NCBI GenBank assembly: GCA_013396915.1
Contig: VWZL01006771.1
Span: forward strand, 1,567,379-1,631,378
DNA: 64,000 nt
Direction of reading: 5' to 3'
From: Stercorarius parasiticus
Taxonomy: Eukaryota; Chordata; Aves; Charadriiformes; Stercorariidae
In this document: positions 1-13,258 of the stretch, piece by piece
Layout: the number at the start of each line of letters is the position of its first letter
Position numbering within the stretch: position 1 is the stretch's first letter
Position numbers and translations under genes: made by a program
Notes under the pieces: generated by a model
The model's database searches: none
Told to the model about the DNA's origin: nothing
What the model saw: the letters and a program-made list of their open reading frames with translations, nothing else

Positions 1-1620
1 ACAAATCCTGACAATTTTTTGAGCTGACAAATAACTGAAAACAGCAACCTAATCAGGATAAAGCAGTAAAAAGAGATAAAAGGACAGAGGGCAAAATAAA
101 AATAATCCTGATAGTTTTAGGCAATAAGAATATGTAATTAAGGATTTTAGAAACCCAGGATTGTCAGAAAATCCTCATAGCTGGTAGAAATTTCATTGTG
201 ACTAGATCTGACAACCATCTTGAACTTCTGACACCTGACAAGTTAATTGAGTCATTTGCAACCCATTACCTGCTCCAGCTACTTTCATTTTCTAAGAAAA
301 AATACCTGTCCTGGAGCAAATCTTTCTATGACACTAGAATATAGAAGCTCGTTGTTGATGATGAGTAGCCTTGAGGAGATTTTACTGTGGCTCTGTCTCA
401 GGAAGAAGAGGACATAATTATCTGCAGAGACATAGAGAAGGAAAGAAACTCTGGAAAATAATAATTCCATGGGCACTTAATACTGGCATAGAGTGGCATG
501 ATCACAGTCCTGACTATTCATTCCTGCTTCTTTCACCTCCAGCAGAGGAAAGGGGCAGCACGAGGGCAGCAGAGTAGAAGGCAGATGAGCAGGACAGCTT
601 ATTTGGCAGCAGGGTAACTTTGTGCTAGCTTAAAATGTGCATGGAACTACACTGTTAATACTTATTAGATTGTTGCCAGAACTCAAAAGTACCATTTTGT
701 TTGGTAGTCCACTTCCTTGGAATTCTGCAGGAAGAGTATTCAGATGTACTATTCCAAGTCCTTGACTGGAGGTTGTGGCCAAACCTAAACTAAGACCCAA
801 CTCAGCACCTGTGTTCCTTCCAAATGACTTTATCTCTACCGAAAGCCCTGTGCCTTCTTGCTGCTCACCACAGGCTGATTTTAGCTTCCATGGAAAGATG
901 CCTTACTTCAGACCAGTTCTTTTGCTAAATTATTGCTAGCAAGCAATGCTGAATGAATTTCGATTTCCAAATCAAGTTCATTCTTGGCAGCAGATATATT
1001 CGTCTGGAATAAATTTAGCTGCCATTGTTACCCTTTCAAGACAGTTAGAGTCCAAAAGGATGATCAAACAACCCTAATCCCGTGCATTTTCATTACGCTG
1101 AGTAGTTTTGTCAAGTTTGCTACTACATATGAAGCACATAGGCATTCACGTTAAAGCCAACATACATATACTCTGTAAAGTAATATTAATTTTGCTGTTT
1201 CAAATAGCTGAGGAAAAATCTGGCTTCCAGTTTCTTAAAAAGATTGTCTAGCATTCCCTGCACACTCCCTGGCTCAAAAAGTAACTTGTCAAAACTTTCA
1301 CAACTGAAAACTTTTTGAGAGATAAAAGTCTTCTAAGTTACACTAACTTGTAGCCCTCAGGTGCGCATGACAAATTTTATGTAAACCAGGCATCTGTTCC
1401 AAAATATTAAAATCTTTCTCTCTATTTTTTTTTTCCCTAAGTTTTAGAATGTGATCTACACCTTCTTTCAGTTTCTGGAAACACCTCTATACATGGTAGA
1501 AATCAGGCAAAAATCACAGTTATCTAAGAGGGTCTGGGATGAATTATGACAAAAAAGTTATCACTAGTGCAGCCAACCCATCAGATTTTATTGCCAGCGA
1601 TGAAAAATAAAAAATGAAAG

Positions 1621-1651
1621 TAAAATAAAATAAAATAAAATAATAAATAAA
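1621..1651 (+). repeat. (TAAAA)n simple repeat
   Basis: Four perfect TAAAA units are followed by TAATAAATAAA. Confidence 0.9.
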
Positions 1652-3868
1652 GTAAGTTTTTGACAATAAACTTCCACCACTCAAGATTATGGAAGAAAGT
1701 TGTAAAACATGATCTAGAGCACATAAAAAATGGATCCTGATTTTAAGAAGTGTCTCATAATTTTTTTGAATTTTTGCAATACTGAGTTGTTATGCTATTC
1801 AAATTTTACGACATTACATCATTTCTACTTTTTTATTTATCAGAATCAGATTTCTAAATTTCAAACATATAAGGTATGTCCCTATCCCCGTTTCCATTTT
1901 GAAATTATTATTAAAAATTATTTCACAGAAAAGTAGATAATTTTTCACAAACTGCATTTGAATGGCATTCTAGAATGTAAACACTAAAAGATGTATGAGC
2001 AACGGGAAAAGTAACTGGGCATGGGAAAACTACAGCAACATAAAAAGAATTCAAGATTAGAGGAACACGGATTGTATGAAATTGAACGACAGAAATACTT
2101 ACAACCTAGGCCTCAAATTGACTAAAATTCTAAATTAAATTTTAAAATGGTCACATAGTTTCTGTCAAACATTATTCCAAATCTAGAAACCTGAGTAATC
2201 AAGTTAGAGTGGCAGTGTTAGCACATTTATAAATCTCTAAAATTCCAGGCTGTAGATAGAAGAAATTACTTTTGGTCCTCTCCGATTCAAATCAGTGAAG
2301 AGTCCAGAGCAGTTTGCTTTAGAAGCAGTTCAGTAACCTAACCAAATGTGACATTCACAAAACTGCAAGATGAATGATAACTGCTTGCTGCAGGAGGTCA
2401 GTGGTTTAACTCATCTCTGGGTTTCCATTAAATTCAACAACTAAATTTAACGCATCCACAGGACATATTTAAAAGGAAACAGAAACATGTCACCTTATTT
2501 GTGATATAGCTGAACAGGAGACAGAGATGTCTTAAAGCTGTGGATCCTGAGAGATGCTAAGTAACAATGTGTCATAATAGCTTTACTAAGTGATAATACA
2601 AGACACAGAAAATATGTACAGAGAATGAAGAATACATTTTTCTCCTGGGCTGCTTGTAAATATGTAAAGTGAGGGAAAAGACACGGTAATTTATTGGTGA
2701 TTGTCAGAGGAACAGAGGAGGAATTTTTCTCACCGGTAAATCACTGCTCTGTCTGCCAATAAGTAATCAGTTATTCCACACCACTACATCTCAGCTGCTC
2801 TTACTTGTCCCTGTGATGTATCTCCACTTTGAAAAAAAGTCTCTAAATATAAAATTTGTAATTAATGCAGTTTTTTCCTTAAGCTCTATTGCAGTTACTA
2901 TTGTAGCTCAGTGGAAACAAATATTATTCACCAAATTCTATCACAACATACTTTATGCAGAATGAAAATCAAAGTAATCACTCAGGCCCTGTGATGATGA
3001 AAGGTAGCAGTGCCGAGGCAGAAAGCTGAATCCTTTGGGATGGGACAGGTAAGGAGGACATCTGGTATCCTGCCATAGTGATGCTCACTGCGGTGATCGA
3101 ACTTCATCCAGAGCTCAAAATGAGGGGTAAAAAATCCCAGAAGACCTCACTTCAGAAGCAACTGGTATATATCAGCATAGTTAAATCTTTTATTTTCAAA
3201 GCTGCCAGCCTTGCTCCAGGCTGTGTGCAAAATTAGCTACTTAGGCAAAAAGAAAAAGGAAGATTAATTAAGCCTAACATACAGTGGAAAAAGAAGTAAA
3301 AAATCCTGGCAAATCAATCCGAAAAGGAAAGGATCGGAATTTTTAGCCTAAAACTTTTCTAGATTTTGTCACATTTTTTTAAATCTAACCATAAAATTAT
3401 TATCAAGTTTCAATTAATAACTACAGTCATAAGTATAATGAAACAAAGAAAATTAGCATCTCCAAAGCAAAATATAACCTTTGTGCTGATTTTGTTTCTT
3501 TACACTTAAAAAGCTAGCTTATTTATGATCAAAATTTTGCCAGAGCTATATTCCCATTCACTTCCATCCAAAAGCCTCACAAGTTGTAAGAGCTTTTTTA
3601 CCTCAACATTTCTGTCTGTGTCGGGCTTTTCCAACCTACAGCAAATAATATAATTCTACTCAAATAGCACACACTTACTGTTTCCCAATTTTTCCAGTTA
3701 TCAGCATAATTTGGAGATTTAGAACAACACTAGTTCAGGCAACAGCATCTTCTCATTTCATTAATTTCTAATTTAATTTTTCAAAGTGTATCCCATTCAT
3801 CGCTTTTTAGGTAGGATTAGTATCTATGTGTAATCTCATGAATAACTGTTCTTTTTGTTATTTTGTTA

Positions 3869-3892
3869 TAGAGTAATTTTGTTATTACTCTA
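3869..3892. repeat. Short perfect inverted repeat
   Basis: TAGAGTAA and TTACTCTA, 8-bp arms with an 8-base spacer in AT-rich sequence. Probably incidental. Confidence 0.6.
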
Positions 3893-4858
3893 ATAGAGCA
3901 ATTAAGCAAAAATCAAAAATAAACCATAGAGTAACATGCTCAATTTGTATTAACAGTCTTTGAAAGGAAAATACATAGTGGAGGATATATTGCAATAGGA
4001 CAAATAAACTGCAGGTTTCTTGCTACTATTGAAACAAGTTGAAATTTTCCACTCCTCTTGATTCCTCAGGTAGTTCATCGATATCCTCTGCCCCACGGTA
4101 TTCTTTATTTTAGAGCTGATTTACCTTAACACCATGAACAAAATAGTAAAGAAGGTGAAGGACAGAGTTTTCTGGGGAATCACATCTGCTTCCTATTGAT
4201 TTAGAAAACCTTTGTTATCCTTAAATTTCTTCTCCCTTGAAAAAGTATGGTTACAAAATATTTCTCAATTTTAGCAAAATCCAAAAGGTAGAACCACAAT
4301 TATTGTGAAAAATTGCTTTTATTAACTTGCTTCCTATGAAGTTTCTTTGACATTATTGCAAACTAAGATTAGATTAACCACACGTAGGATGTAAATAGTG
4401 TTTGCCAACATAGAGGTTAGATGAATAGGAACATATTTTTCCTTCTAACTAACTATCATGACTAGGGAACAAGATCTTAGACTTATGATACAAGGTTCCA
4501 TGAAAGCATCATCTCTGTCCTCAGTTATGGTCAAATAAATAAATCCAGAAAAAACAGTGAAAGGATTCATCTTGTTCCGCAGCTGAGGGAGAGGGTAAGA
4601 CAGAAGGCTTAAAAATTCGTAAGTAGGTTGGAAAAAGTAAATAGGAAGAACTAAGTTCACCATCCCTTCAACAACAATAAGCACATTTTTAAAAAAAATT
4701 ACTGTTATAAAACTCTAGAAATTAGTGCCCAAGAATGTAAGATAATCATTGATTTAGGACTCACTGAGATGAGGATTTCTGAAGACTGGCAAAGTATAGC
4801 AGACTATCTGCTTGCCCTAGTCTTTCGTACTCTTTTAGGTAAATGCTATAGACAACAG

Positions 4859-5030
4859 GCAAAGAGAGTATATGGGGCTGTATGGATCCTGAGTGTGGCC
4901 TAGAAGAGCTCTTATCAGATTCACTGGCAGGTACCAATGTTCCACAGCTGAAAATAGGACCAAGGTTACACAGAAGTAAACAGAAGCCAAAAATAGATAC
5001 AGAAGTTCCACATGATATTCAGTTCCAGGT
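4859..5030 (+). other. Weak exon-like opening
   Basis: The plus strand is open from an AG at 4857-4858 to a CCAG|GTATTA donor-like site near 5,030. The peptide is hydrophilic (DPECGLEELLSD...). The upstream polypyrimidine tract is poor, and the better acceptor at 4838 leads into stops in this frame. Chance is the likelier explanation. Confidence 0.15.
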
Positions 5031-5384
5031 ATTATTTCTCTGTAGCATACAGTTATGGATGTTCAGCTGGATACAGGTATTACGCTGAAGGGATATATAT
5101 TTTAATTTTAAGAAATAGTCAATAGGGTCACCAAGATATTTTGAAAACAATCCTAAATTCTTTGTTTATAATGCAAACTTTGCAGAAGTTTCCTGTGATG
5201 AATGACTAAAGGCATATTCTTCACAGAGAATGAAGCAGCTGTGATAGGTAACCAGTAGACACAAAAGCCAACAGCTGTTCAGCTCACACTACCTTAACTA
5301 CCCGCATTCGATCAGCTGAAAAGCTCTCTAGACTTGACAGATTATATTGACTATAATGGGAGTTTAGAGAACTAATTCTTGTAC

Positions 5385-5420
5385 AGACACCTACATGGAG
5401 ACCTCTAAACATAGGTGTCT
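5385..5420. repeat. 9-bp perfect inverted repeat
   Basis: AGACACCTA (5385-5393) pairs with TAGGTGTCT (5412-5420) over an 18-base loop. The wording around it (TTAATCTGCAGCTGAATCC) resembles old sauropsid repeats that use TAGGTGCC-type palindromes, but this is not secure. Confidence 0.55.
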
Positions 5421-7477
5421 TAATCTGCAGCTGAATCCTGCCACACATAATTAAAATGTGCCTTGACTATTCACATTTAAGTAATGCATATTATAATGCT
5501 TTTATGATTTTATTATCTTCCAGCCAGGCTTTGATTGCTGACCCCATTTATCTTTCCAGATAATAGCTGTTTGATGATTTGCCAAAACCAAAATCATATG
5601 TACAGATTGTTCTTTGCTGAATTGATTGATTCAGGACTTATTTTCAAGATCATGTCTGCCCCATTTGCAGATGTTCTGTTCTTCTTAATAAGGACAGGAA
5701 AACTGACAAGTCTTGTTAGAAAATTCATATCACTTCTCCTCTGTTATTCCAGTCTGCAGCTTGTCTGAAAACTTGCTGCTACTATTCATTCTTTTAGTCA
5801 GAACCAATAAATCCCACTCTTCATCCAATTTTTATTTTCAGATAGGATTTTCAAAGAGACCTAAAGGATTAGACTTCTCAGGTCTCATTAGCAGTCACTA
5901 GGAACTGGGCTTTTAACTGTCTGAAACTCCTTATCTTATTCCTATAAGCTTTCACATCCTGCAACTCTGACTCAATACAGGCAGCAGGTAATCACTGACA
6001 CGAAGCATGGTTTAAAGGACTGTTTTTAAATCAGGGAGCTGCTTACCTGACCACAACCAAAGCTGATGCCTGTACCATTACAAGCTTGCAAGCCATTCTT
6101 ATGATTCCTTCACATATAACTTCAAATGTCAAGATAACTCAGGGATGCTGGTACGTATTCTTTCAGGCTGCTTCTAAAAATAAATTAAATGGGCCAGCAA
6201 CAGATCTCTGCCCCTGGTATTGATTAGCACAGCATGGCTCACATCCATTTGGCTGACTTCTCTCACTGTACTTCCCTCCTTGCCCTCCAAAATAGAAGAG
6301 CTGCATCCTACCTGCCTTTTCGCAGTGGTCTTTGGCCCATAATATATCCCCATTCCTTGCCTGGGGATTGTCTGGAAAAGTGCTTATTTAACACTCCAAA
6401 CTCAGCTATGGATATGACCATGCCAGCAATTCAGCAGTAGGGATGACCATAAATCTGTGCTCAGGCCCATATTCTGCTCATGATTAGTTTATTAACAAAG
6501 ACATAACCTCATGCTCCGAGAGTACGATGCAGTTTGGGTGACAGCTGGATTTTTTTAGACTGAAACTGTAAGGAGAAGTAGACCTCTTCCTGGGTACATT
6601 TCACCAAGGATTTTTTTTTTCCCAAAGCAATTATATTCTTCCCTGGGGATGTAGCTTTCTCTGTCCTTTCTTAGCCTGAAGACGTAATGTCATTCTCTGA
6701 AAATGGAGAAATCACTCAAAAATCACTTAGTCATCTCTTCAGTGTGTCGGGCTCTCTCTGCTGAGGGTTGGCAGTGTGAGTTTCAGAAGACAGCCTTAAG
6801 AAACCCCTTAGCAAAAATATTTTGAGAGGTGTCTATTTAATGCACCTTCACAGTATAAATGTCAAAGTAAAAAGGTGGAGGCCTACAGTCTCAACTACAT
6901 GGAAGTTTAACTACAACTTTGAGACAGGTGGCCAAATCCAGACAAGAGAGAGAGGTTAGACTGTTGCTTCTTCTCCACTCCAAATTACTGCTGTGTATTT
7001 CCAGTCTTGGTTCCTTGAATGCTCTTAAGAGACCCAGGTTCAGAAAACTCTGTTGCCTAAACCAAAATTGCTTAGCCAAACACTTAATTTATATGCATTG
7101 CCAGCACAGGTGACCTTAGTCCTAACAGCGACTGAGTTCTTCTTTAGATGTGGATTTTTTCTGCCTTTTCTTGTCTGGTTTCTTCTCTGGTTTCAGTTGT
7201 CTCATTTTCAAAACATAAATTGGTCCTTAAACAACATGCTGCTTTATGTCCTCCCGTTCACCTCTTTTCTTTCTTCTGCAACTTTTCTGGGGGAAAGGTC
7301 TTCCTTGTCTTAGGTCTGTTATCTGTCTCTTTTGCCACACATTAAAAAAATCACCTGTTGCCTTATTATATTGTGATTCTATTCCAACCACAAAATTCTC
7401 TTCTAGATACTCAAATCATGTATTTTATATGCGAGTTCTTCCTTGTGCAAACCACCATTTTCCTGTCATGCTCTCAG
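5421..7477. other. Unique sequence, no gene seen
   Basis: AT-rich, with several short overlapping chance frames around 6,900-7,480. No domain or repeat recognised. Confidence 0.5.
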
Positions 7478-7935
7478 GGCTCTGAGTTCTCTCCTCTCCT
7501 CCTAGAAGCAAGGCAGCTCAAGGCCAGCTCACTGACAGGAGCTGTTATGAAAAAAGAGCTGGAAGTGGGGGCTCCCCACTCTGTCTCTTGGGGGCTGCTG
7601 TTAAGCTGAGACCCTGGGCCCCAGCCTGAACTGTTCTGTTGCCACCATATCGATGCCTGGGCACGCACCCTATTGACCCAGACCCTGACCGAGATCTTCA
7701 GATTTAACACCCCAGCCTGATCTCAGACCTTTCTCATCACTGTGGGCTTGCTCAGTGACCTGGACTCTCAGCTAAAACTGGCCAGGGTCACCAGATCTGC
7801 CCTCCTTGCCTTGCTCAGGTGCAGTGGGACCAGGTCCTTGTCGGGGAGGCTACTGCCTCTGCCAGCCTTGTTACCGTCCTCAGCTCCTGGCTGACTTTCC
7901 TTTTGGGAGCAGACTGCCTTTGCTGTTCCCTGGCA
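7478..7935. other. GC-richer block, possible eroded retroelement
   Basis: This stands out from its AT-rich neighbours. It contains CTGACC/CCTGG-rich wording (GACCCAGACCCTGACCGAG) reminiscent of old LTR sequence, but no element ends or coding motifs could be defined. Frames on both strands show no domain. Confidence 0.3.
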
Positions 7936-10900
7936 GATTCTTTCTGAGACATTTTTCATTCAGACTTTTACTTCTGCTGAAATAGCACTTGGCTTTTATC
8001 ATCTGCGAGACAAATGCATTCAAACAGCTCTTGCTTCTTTCATTATTGTCCCTAACTACTTCATTTAGATGGTGTGTATCAATCTTACCGTTTATGATAG
8101 AAGTAGGTTTTGGTTTTGTAATCATACAATCAAATTTTTTCTCTTTTCTCTCTTAGCAATCTTTCAGGAAATATGATGATTATAATCGCTTTCCTTTATT
8201 AATAGGCATCTCCCAGGAGTCTAGCAATTTCCTTTTTAGCACTTTCTAGTGCTTTCCTTCTTTCTTCCTTCTTTCACGTGCCTTTTCTAAAAAGGCTTTC
8301 TTCTTCAAAGTTACAGTTTCTATTCCTAAATTGAAACATGCCTTTCCAGGTTTTCTCCAGTTTCTTTATTACTTCTTGGTTTAGTTCTATTGACTCCATG
8401 GAGACAAATAATTGAACACAAATATAAACTAGGAAAATCCTAGTCTGCTTCAGTTGTCACCTTTCTTTATTACTACTTAAAAGTTATTTTCTATCCACCT
8501 GCACTCTTACGATTAAAGTGTGAAGATGTACTGTGAGATCTGGACTTGGTAAGAACCGTTCAGTCTTTTGATACTTCTAGAAATACTGTTTTGTCTCTTA
8601 CTTTCTACATTTTTCCGTATTTTCACCATTTCAGTTCTATTTCCACATCTCCTGTTTCTTTTTAGCACCCCTTCAAACGACTGAACCGTCAACAACTTGT
8701 TTTGTTGCAAAAGCTATTTCATTGCCATGCTTTTCTGTTGTTCTTATCTAATTTTTTATCAAAGACATTTGGAAATGTTTCCAAAAATGGAAACATTTGA
8801 TGCAAGCATCTAATTGTTTTCTTCGCCTGAAAGCTTCAATTGTTCTCTAAAGCCCATCCTGTCCTTTCGTGTACAGTAATAAATTATTCTTCACCATAAG
8901 TTTATTATGGAGAAAGCAGAATACTTATGCAAAAATGAGATTAAATTAGAAAGTACATGTAACTTTATTTTTTAATACAGTTTCTTTCTCTCACAAAACA
9001 AAAGGTTGCATTAAAAAAAACGGTTAATTAGGCCCTTGGAATATGTCTTTATTGAGAACATTTACTATCAATGATTCAATCTTTTTATGAAAGAATTTAT
9101 AGTTATGATCTGCATTTGTGTGAAACCCTTTGCTCTGAGTCATTCAGCTGATGGCTACTTTCCAAAATATTGGAATTATTCACCACAAATCTACTGCAGT
9201 GACAGAAATGTAAGTTTTGAATAATGGATTTAAGGACCCTGTATTACATTTTGGCTCATAAGATGCATTACCATAAAATAGATATTAAAGATACGTGCGC
9301 AGTGCAGCAGACTTACAGAACTCAACAATAGGGTGACACATGACATGAGAAATTTAAGGTTTTCTGGAGTTTCGGAAGTCAGTTGGGATCCAGTTTGGAA
9401 AAAGTTCGTCTTATGATCACAAAAATCTAATCTTTAACTTCAGAATTATTATTACATTCAAAGGGGATGTTAATTGAAAGCCTTAACCTGTTTTTCAGAG
9501 CAATGAACAAACCTGGTGATAAATTAGAGGTTTCTTGATAAGCAAAAGAAACAGAGGATGCAGTATGTTCTTTTCATCTTCTACCCTTCTTCTTCCTCCT
9601 TATTCTGATATTTCAACTTTGTACCAAGTTCTGCATATTAAATACAGACCAAAGGAAGGGGAAGAGGGCAACTCTTAATATCCCCATCCAAACGGTTTCC
9701 TCATCTTTCTCAGCTCCAAGCAGAAATTATATAGTGTTTTCTGAATACAATAAGGGGAGAAGGAACTGGGAGAAATTTTCATAGACCAGCAGCAAAATTT
9801 TGAGGGTCTCATCAGCAGGAGCAGGCCTGGGGGAGTGGAACAGGGTTACTGTTAATATTCTTGTTGCTTTTTGTGTTCTTCAGAATTCAGCAGGGCAGAA
9901 CTAGGCAACATTCCTAAATTCCCCTAATTTTGTCAATAATTCACAGCAAAGCACAGAGCCAAGCTCATCATGAGAATTAGTGGCATTATCACTATGATGA
10001 ATTAGCTTCTCAAAGTTTTTAATATGGGAGAATCGTATTGACTCTGGGTGGGGGGTAGAGCAGAGAACAGAAGACAAATAGTAATTATTTTTTTTCCAAG
10101 GGCAGAGAAAAAATATAAAATGTATTGCTAAAATGATCATATTTTCAATAAGTCTTAAATAAATAGCCATGGATATCACCTGCAAACCATATGTTGACAA
10201 TTATGTAGCGAATCATGGCTCATGCTGCCATCTTCACATAGTTTTATTTCATTAGCATAATGGCAGATGTGCATTTCTGGCAACAGGACTAGTGAAATAT
10301 ATTCTGAATCAGAACTGGACTGCTAACCAGACAATTAGTATTATGTCCTTTTTTCATTATGCTATTTGTATTTGTGCAGTAAGATAACTAGAAAGCTATG
10401 ATCTAGCTAGACACCCCGTTCTAGAATGAGATCTACATATCATAGATTTAGTGGGAGAAGAAGATACCTCTGGGTTTGTGAGGATTTGGTAAAATCTTCA
10501 TTTTACCAAAATACCCTTTCATTCAGTATTTTTCAATCTACATATGCCAATAACAGTATGAAACCACCTGGAATATGATTGGTCTTAGTCAAGCATTATG
10601 ATAAATCAGGAAAAAAATCACAAGCTTGTTGTAAAAAAGATAGAGATTCAGCAATTTTGTATTTTAAAAAGTCATTTCTGGGATTTCAAGTCATGAATAG
10701 TCTCTCACTATACACCGAAGAACCTGTCTACAATGCAGCAATAAGACAAATATAAACTCATTACTTTTGTCTGGCCTTTGGAGGACTTGTATATTTGAGG
10801 ATTTTTTTAATATAGGATTACAAGCACTGTCATAAATTATTCAGACTTTGATTTTATATTGGATTTGTTCCACAAAGCAGTGATCAATCTGTGCTACTTT

Positions 10901-11765
10901 CAAAAATGAGAATGGCAGTTTGTGTGAATTACAGAAGTTAATAAATTCTGGTTTAATTGTTTCTAGTCTGTCACTGTGGGTCAGACAATGGGTCAGACAT
11001 TTGCTTTATTAGTGCAGACTGTAATCACTATGTTTTGCCGCATATTCAAGAACCAGTTTCTCAGTTCCTTTTTAGTTTTTTATTTAATGAGCAACAGAAG
11101 ACCTTTCATATGTATTGATGATTCTGTAAGTCCATTTGCTTGCAGGTTTTGCACAGGGTTTCATCATTAGCAGATAATTACTGCTAACCCTTATTTTCTG
11201 CCGTATTGCTCCTCTGTTCTCACTGCAGTCATAGAAAGGCACTTCTTTTGACACCTACTTCACTTCCACAACTGTTCTAATATTAAAGACCTTGCTAATT
11301 TTTAGTGGATTCAGAATAGTCTATTTTGCTCAGGAGATAGCTTGCATATAGAGCAGTATGGTCAAAGAAAATAACTGACTATGCCCTCCAGCTAAGAATA
11401 AATGGCATCTCATGTAGCTGAAGTAAATGTGTCAGTAATACTATTACTGTTAAAAAAGAAAAAGGAAATTTTTTTCCAGGAAGTTAACACACAAGCAAAA
11501 ATATTCCTTATCAATTTTAATGAGATGTGGTAATATACACCAACATTTCTCTTCTCTTCTCTTCTTAAATACCGTTACAATCTTTTTATTTTTTACTGGA
11601 TTCTTTTCAATCCTACTATTCTCTCTACCTTCACACTCGTCATTGTACAGTTGCCGTTCTGAGCTTGCCTTCTCTTTAAATTTTCTGACCAGTCCTTCCA
11701 AAATTTGCATTACTTAAAGTTGATTATAGCATTCTGGAAATAGATATTCAGCAGTCAATAATAGT
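7936..11765. other. AT-rich unique sequence, no gene seen
   Basis: T-rich on the plus strand to about 8,760. Part of 10,230-10,320 (TTAGCATAATGGCAGATGTG) looks like homeodomain-rich conserved non-coding sequence, but that cannot be tested here. Confidence 0.45.
8252..8275 (+). repeat. Polypyrimidine tract
   Basis: A C/T-only run within a broader T-rich plus strand (about 7,130-8,760). Confidence 0.75.
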
Positions 11766-11835
11766 AGAATAGAATAGAATAGAATAGAATAGAATAGAAT
11801 AGAATAGAACAGAACAGAACAGAACAGAAGAGAAT
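11766..11835 (+). repeat. Pentanucleotide microsatellite (AGAAT/AGAAC), 14 units
   Basis: Eight AGAAT units (11766-11805) are followed by four AGAAC units, one AGAAG and one AGAAT. The array abuts a CR1 3' end, where CR1 elements normally carry a short ATTCT-type repeat. It is therefore best read as an expanded CR1 tail on the minus strand. Confidence 0.9.
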
Positions 11836-11900
11836 AATTACCATTAGAAGGGACCACAAAGATCAGCTAGTCCAACTGCCAGTAGTATGCAACTATATCA
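11836..11900 (-). mobile_element. Very short 5'-truncated CR1 LINE 3' end
   Basis: The sequence ACCATTAGAAGGGACC, then AAGATCAGCTAGTCCAACTG, matches the 3' end of avian CR1 read on the opposite strand. It directly follows the AGAAT array. Similarity fades near 11,890. A phrase near 11,945 (AAATATGGAG) might be a further CR1 remnant. Confidence 0.65.
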
Positions 11901-12129
11901 TGCAACTTAGCAGAAAGTTGCCAGTTCACCTTCTAATATCTCTAAATATGGAGAATACTCTACATCACAGCTAATATCCACATTAAAAAATGCAGGTAAA
12001 AGCTTCTTTTTTCCTTTAGTATAAATTAAACTTTTAAAGGAAATAGAGCAACGTATAAGAACAATATTCCTTTCAGCTTCAGGAACAAATACAGCCCATC
12101 TGAACGAAAAAGCTGTATATCGGCACATG
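11901..12129. other. Unique spacer between CR1 end and LTR
   Basis: No feature recognised beyond a possible decayed CR1 phrase near 11,945. Confidence 0.4.
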
Positions 12130-13258
12130 TGTATTGGGTTTGCATGGCAAGGTTTTGGTAGTGGAGGGGGCTACAGAGGGCTTCTGTAAGAAGCTGCTAG
12201 AAGCTTCCCCTATGTCAAATAGAGCCAATGCCAGCCGGCTCCAAGACAGACCTGCCGCTGGCCAAGGCTGAGCCCATCAGCAACAGTGGTAGTGCCCCTG
12301 GGATAACGGATTTAAGAAGTGGGGGAAAAAACTGCACAATATCAGCTGTAGCCAAAGAGAGGAGTGAGAATACGTGAGAGCAACCACTCTGCAGACACCA
12401 AAGGTAGTGAAGAAGGAGGGGAAGAGGTGCTCCAGGCACCAGAGCAGAGATTCCCATTCAGCCCATGGTGAAGACCATGGTGAGGCAGGCTGTCCCCCTG
12501 CAGCCCATGGAGGTCCACGGTGGAGCAGATATCCACCTGCAGCCCGTGGAGGACCCCACGCCAGAGCAGGTCAATGACCGAAGGAGGCCATGACCCCATG
12601 GGAAGCCCATACTGGAGCAGGCTCCTGGCAGGGCCTGTGGGCCTATGCAGAGGAGCCCATGCTGTAGCAGGTTTGCTGACATGACTTGTGACCCAATGGA
12701 GGACCCACGCTGGAGCAGTCTGTTCCTGAAGGACTGCACCCTGTAGAAAGGACCCACACTGGAGCAATCCGTGAAGAACTGCTGCCCCTGGGAAGGACTC
12801 ATGTTGGAGAAGTTCGTGGAGAACTGTCTCCCATGGAAGGGACTCCACGCTGGAGCAGAGGAAGAGTGTAAAGAGGAAAGAGCAGCAGAAACACCATGTG
12901 ATGAACTGACTGCAACCCCCGTTCCCCATCTCCCTTCACTGCTCAAGGGGAAGAGGTAGAGAATTCAGGAGTAAAGTTAAGCCTGGGAAGAAAGAAGGGA
13001 TGGGGGGAGCTGTTTTCAGATTTGGTTTTATTTCTCATTACCCTACTCTGACTTGATTGGTAACAAATTAAACTAATTTCCCCAAGTCAAGTCTGTTTTG
13101 CCCATGACAGTAATTGGTGAATGATCTCTTCCTGCCCTTATCTCAACCCACAAGCCTTTCGTTATGTTTTCTTTCCCCTGTCCAGCTGGGACAGCTGAGA
13201 GGAGTGATGGAGTGGCTTTGGTGGGCACTTGGCATCCAGCCAGGGTCACCCCACCACA
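12130..13258 (+). mobile_element. Solo LTR of an avian ERVL-type endogenous retrovirus
   Basis: The element begins TGTATTGGGTTTGCATGGC and ends GGGTCACCCCACCACA, so it has TG...CA ends. It is about 1.13 kb long. The 3' part carries an ATTAAA poly(A) signal (13067-13072), and its wording (e.g. AACTAATTTCCCCAAGTC, CATCCAGCCAGGGTC) is characteristic of a common LTR in bird genomes. Flanking bases ACATG (12125-12129) and ACAGG (13259-13263) match at 4 of 5 positions, consistent with a decayed 5-bp target duplication. No internal gag, pol or env sequence flanks it, so it is a solo LTR left by recombination. Family assignment is from memory and could be refined. Confidence 0.8.
12459..12870 (+). 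repeat. Degenerate tandem repeats inside the LTR
   Basis: The middle of the LTR is built of diverged units centred on CC(A/G)TGGAGG...CCACG(C/G)TGGAGCAG. Two clear units start at 12498 and 12537 (period 39 bp); later units, for example near 12,695, 12,750 and 12,840, vary in spacing. The repeats keep several frames open on both strands and so produce long spurious ORFs. Confidence 0.7.

Larger units (their letters stand above)
1..4838. other. AT-rich unique sequence, no gene seen
   Basis: Apart from the simple repeat and small hairpin listed, I see no splice-bounded exon, repeat family or RNA gene. A CAG|GTAAGG donor-like string occurs near 3,047 but all upstream frames close quickly. Probably intronic if the minus-strand gene extends this far. 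Confidence 0.5.

Noticed and set aside
12342..12946. Minus-strand frames of 195 and 162 codons
   Set aside because: They lie antisense to the LTR and are kept open by its internal repeats. No domain is present.
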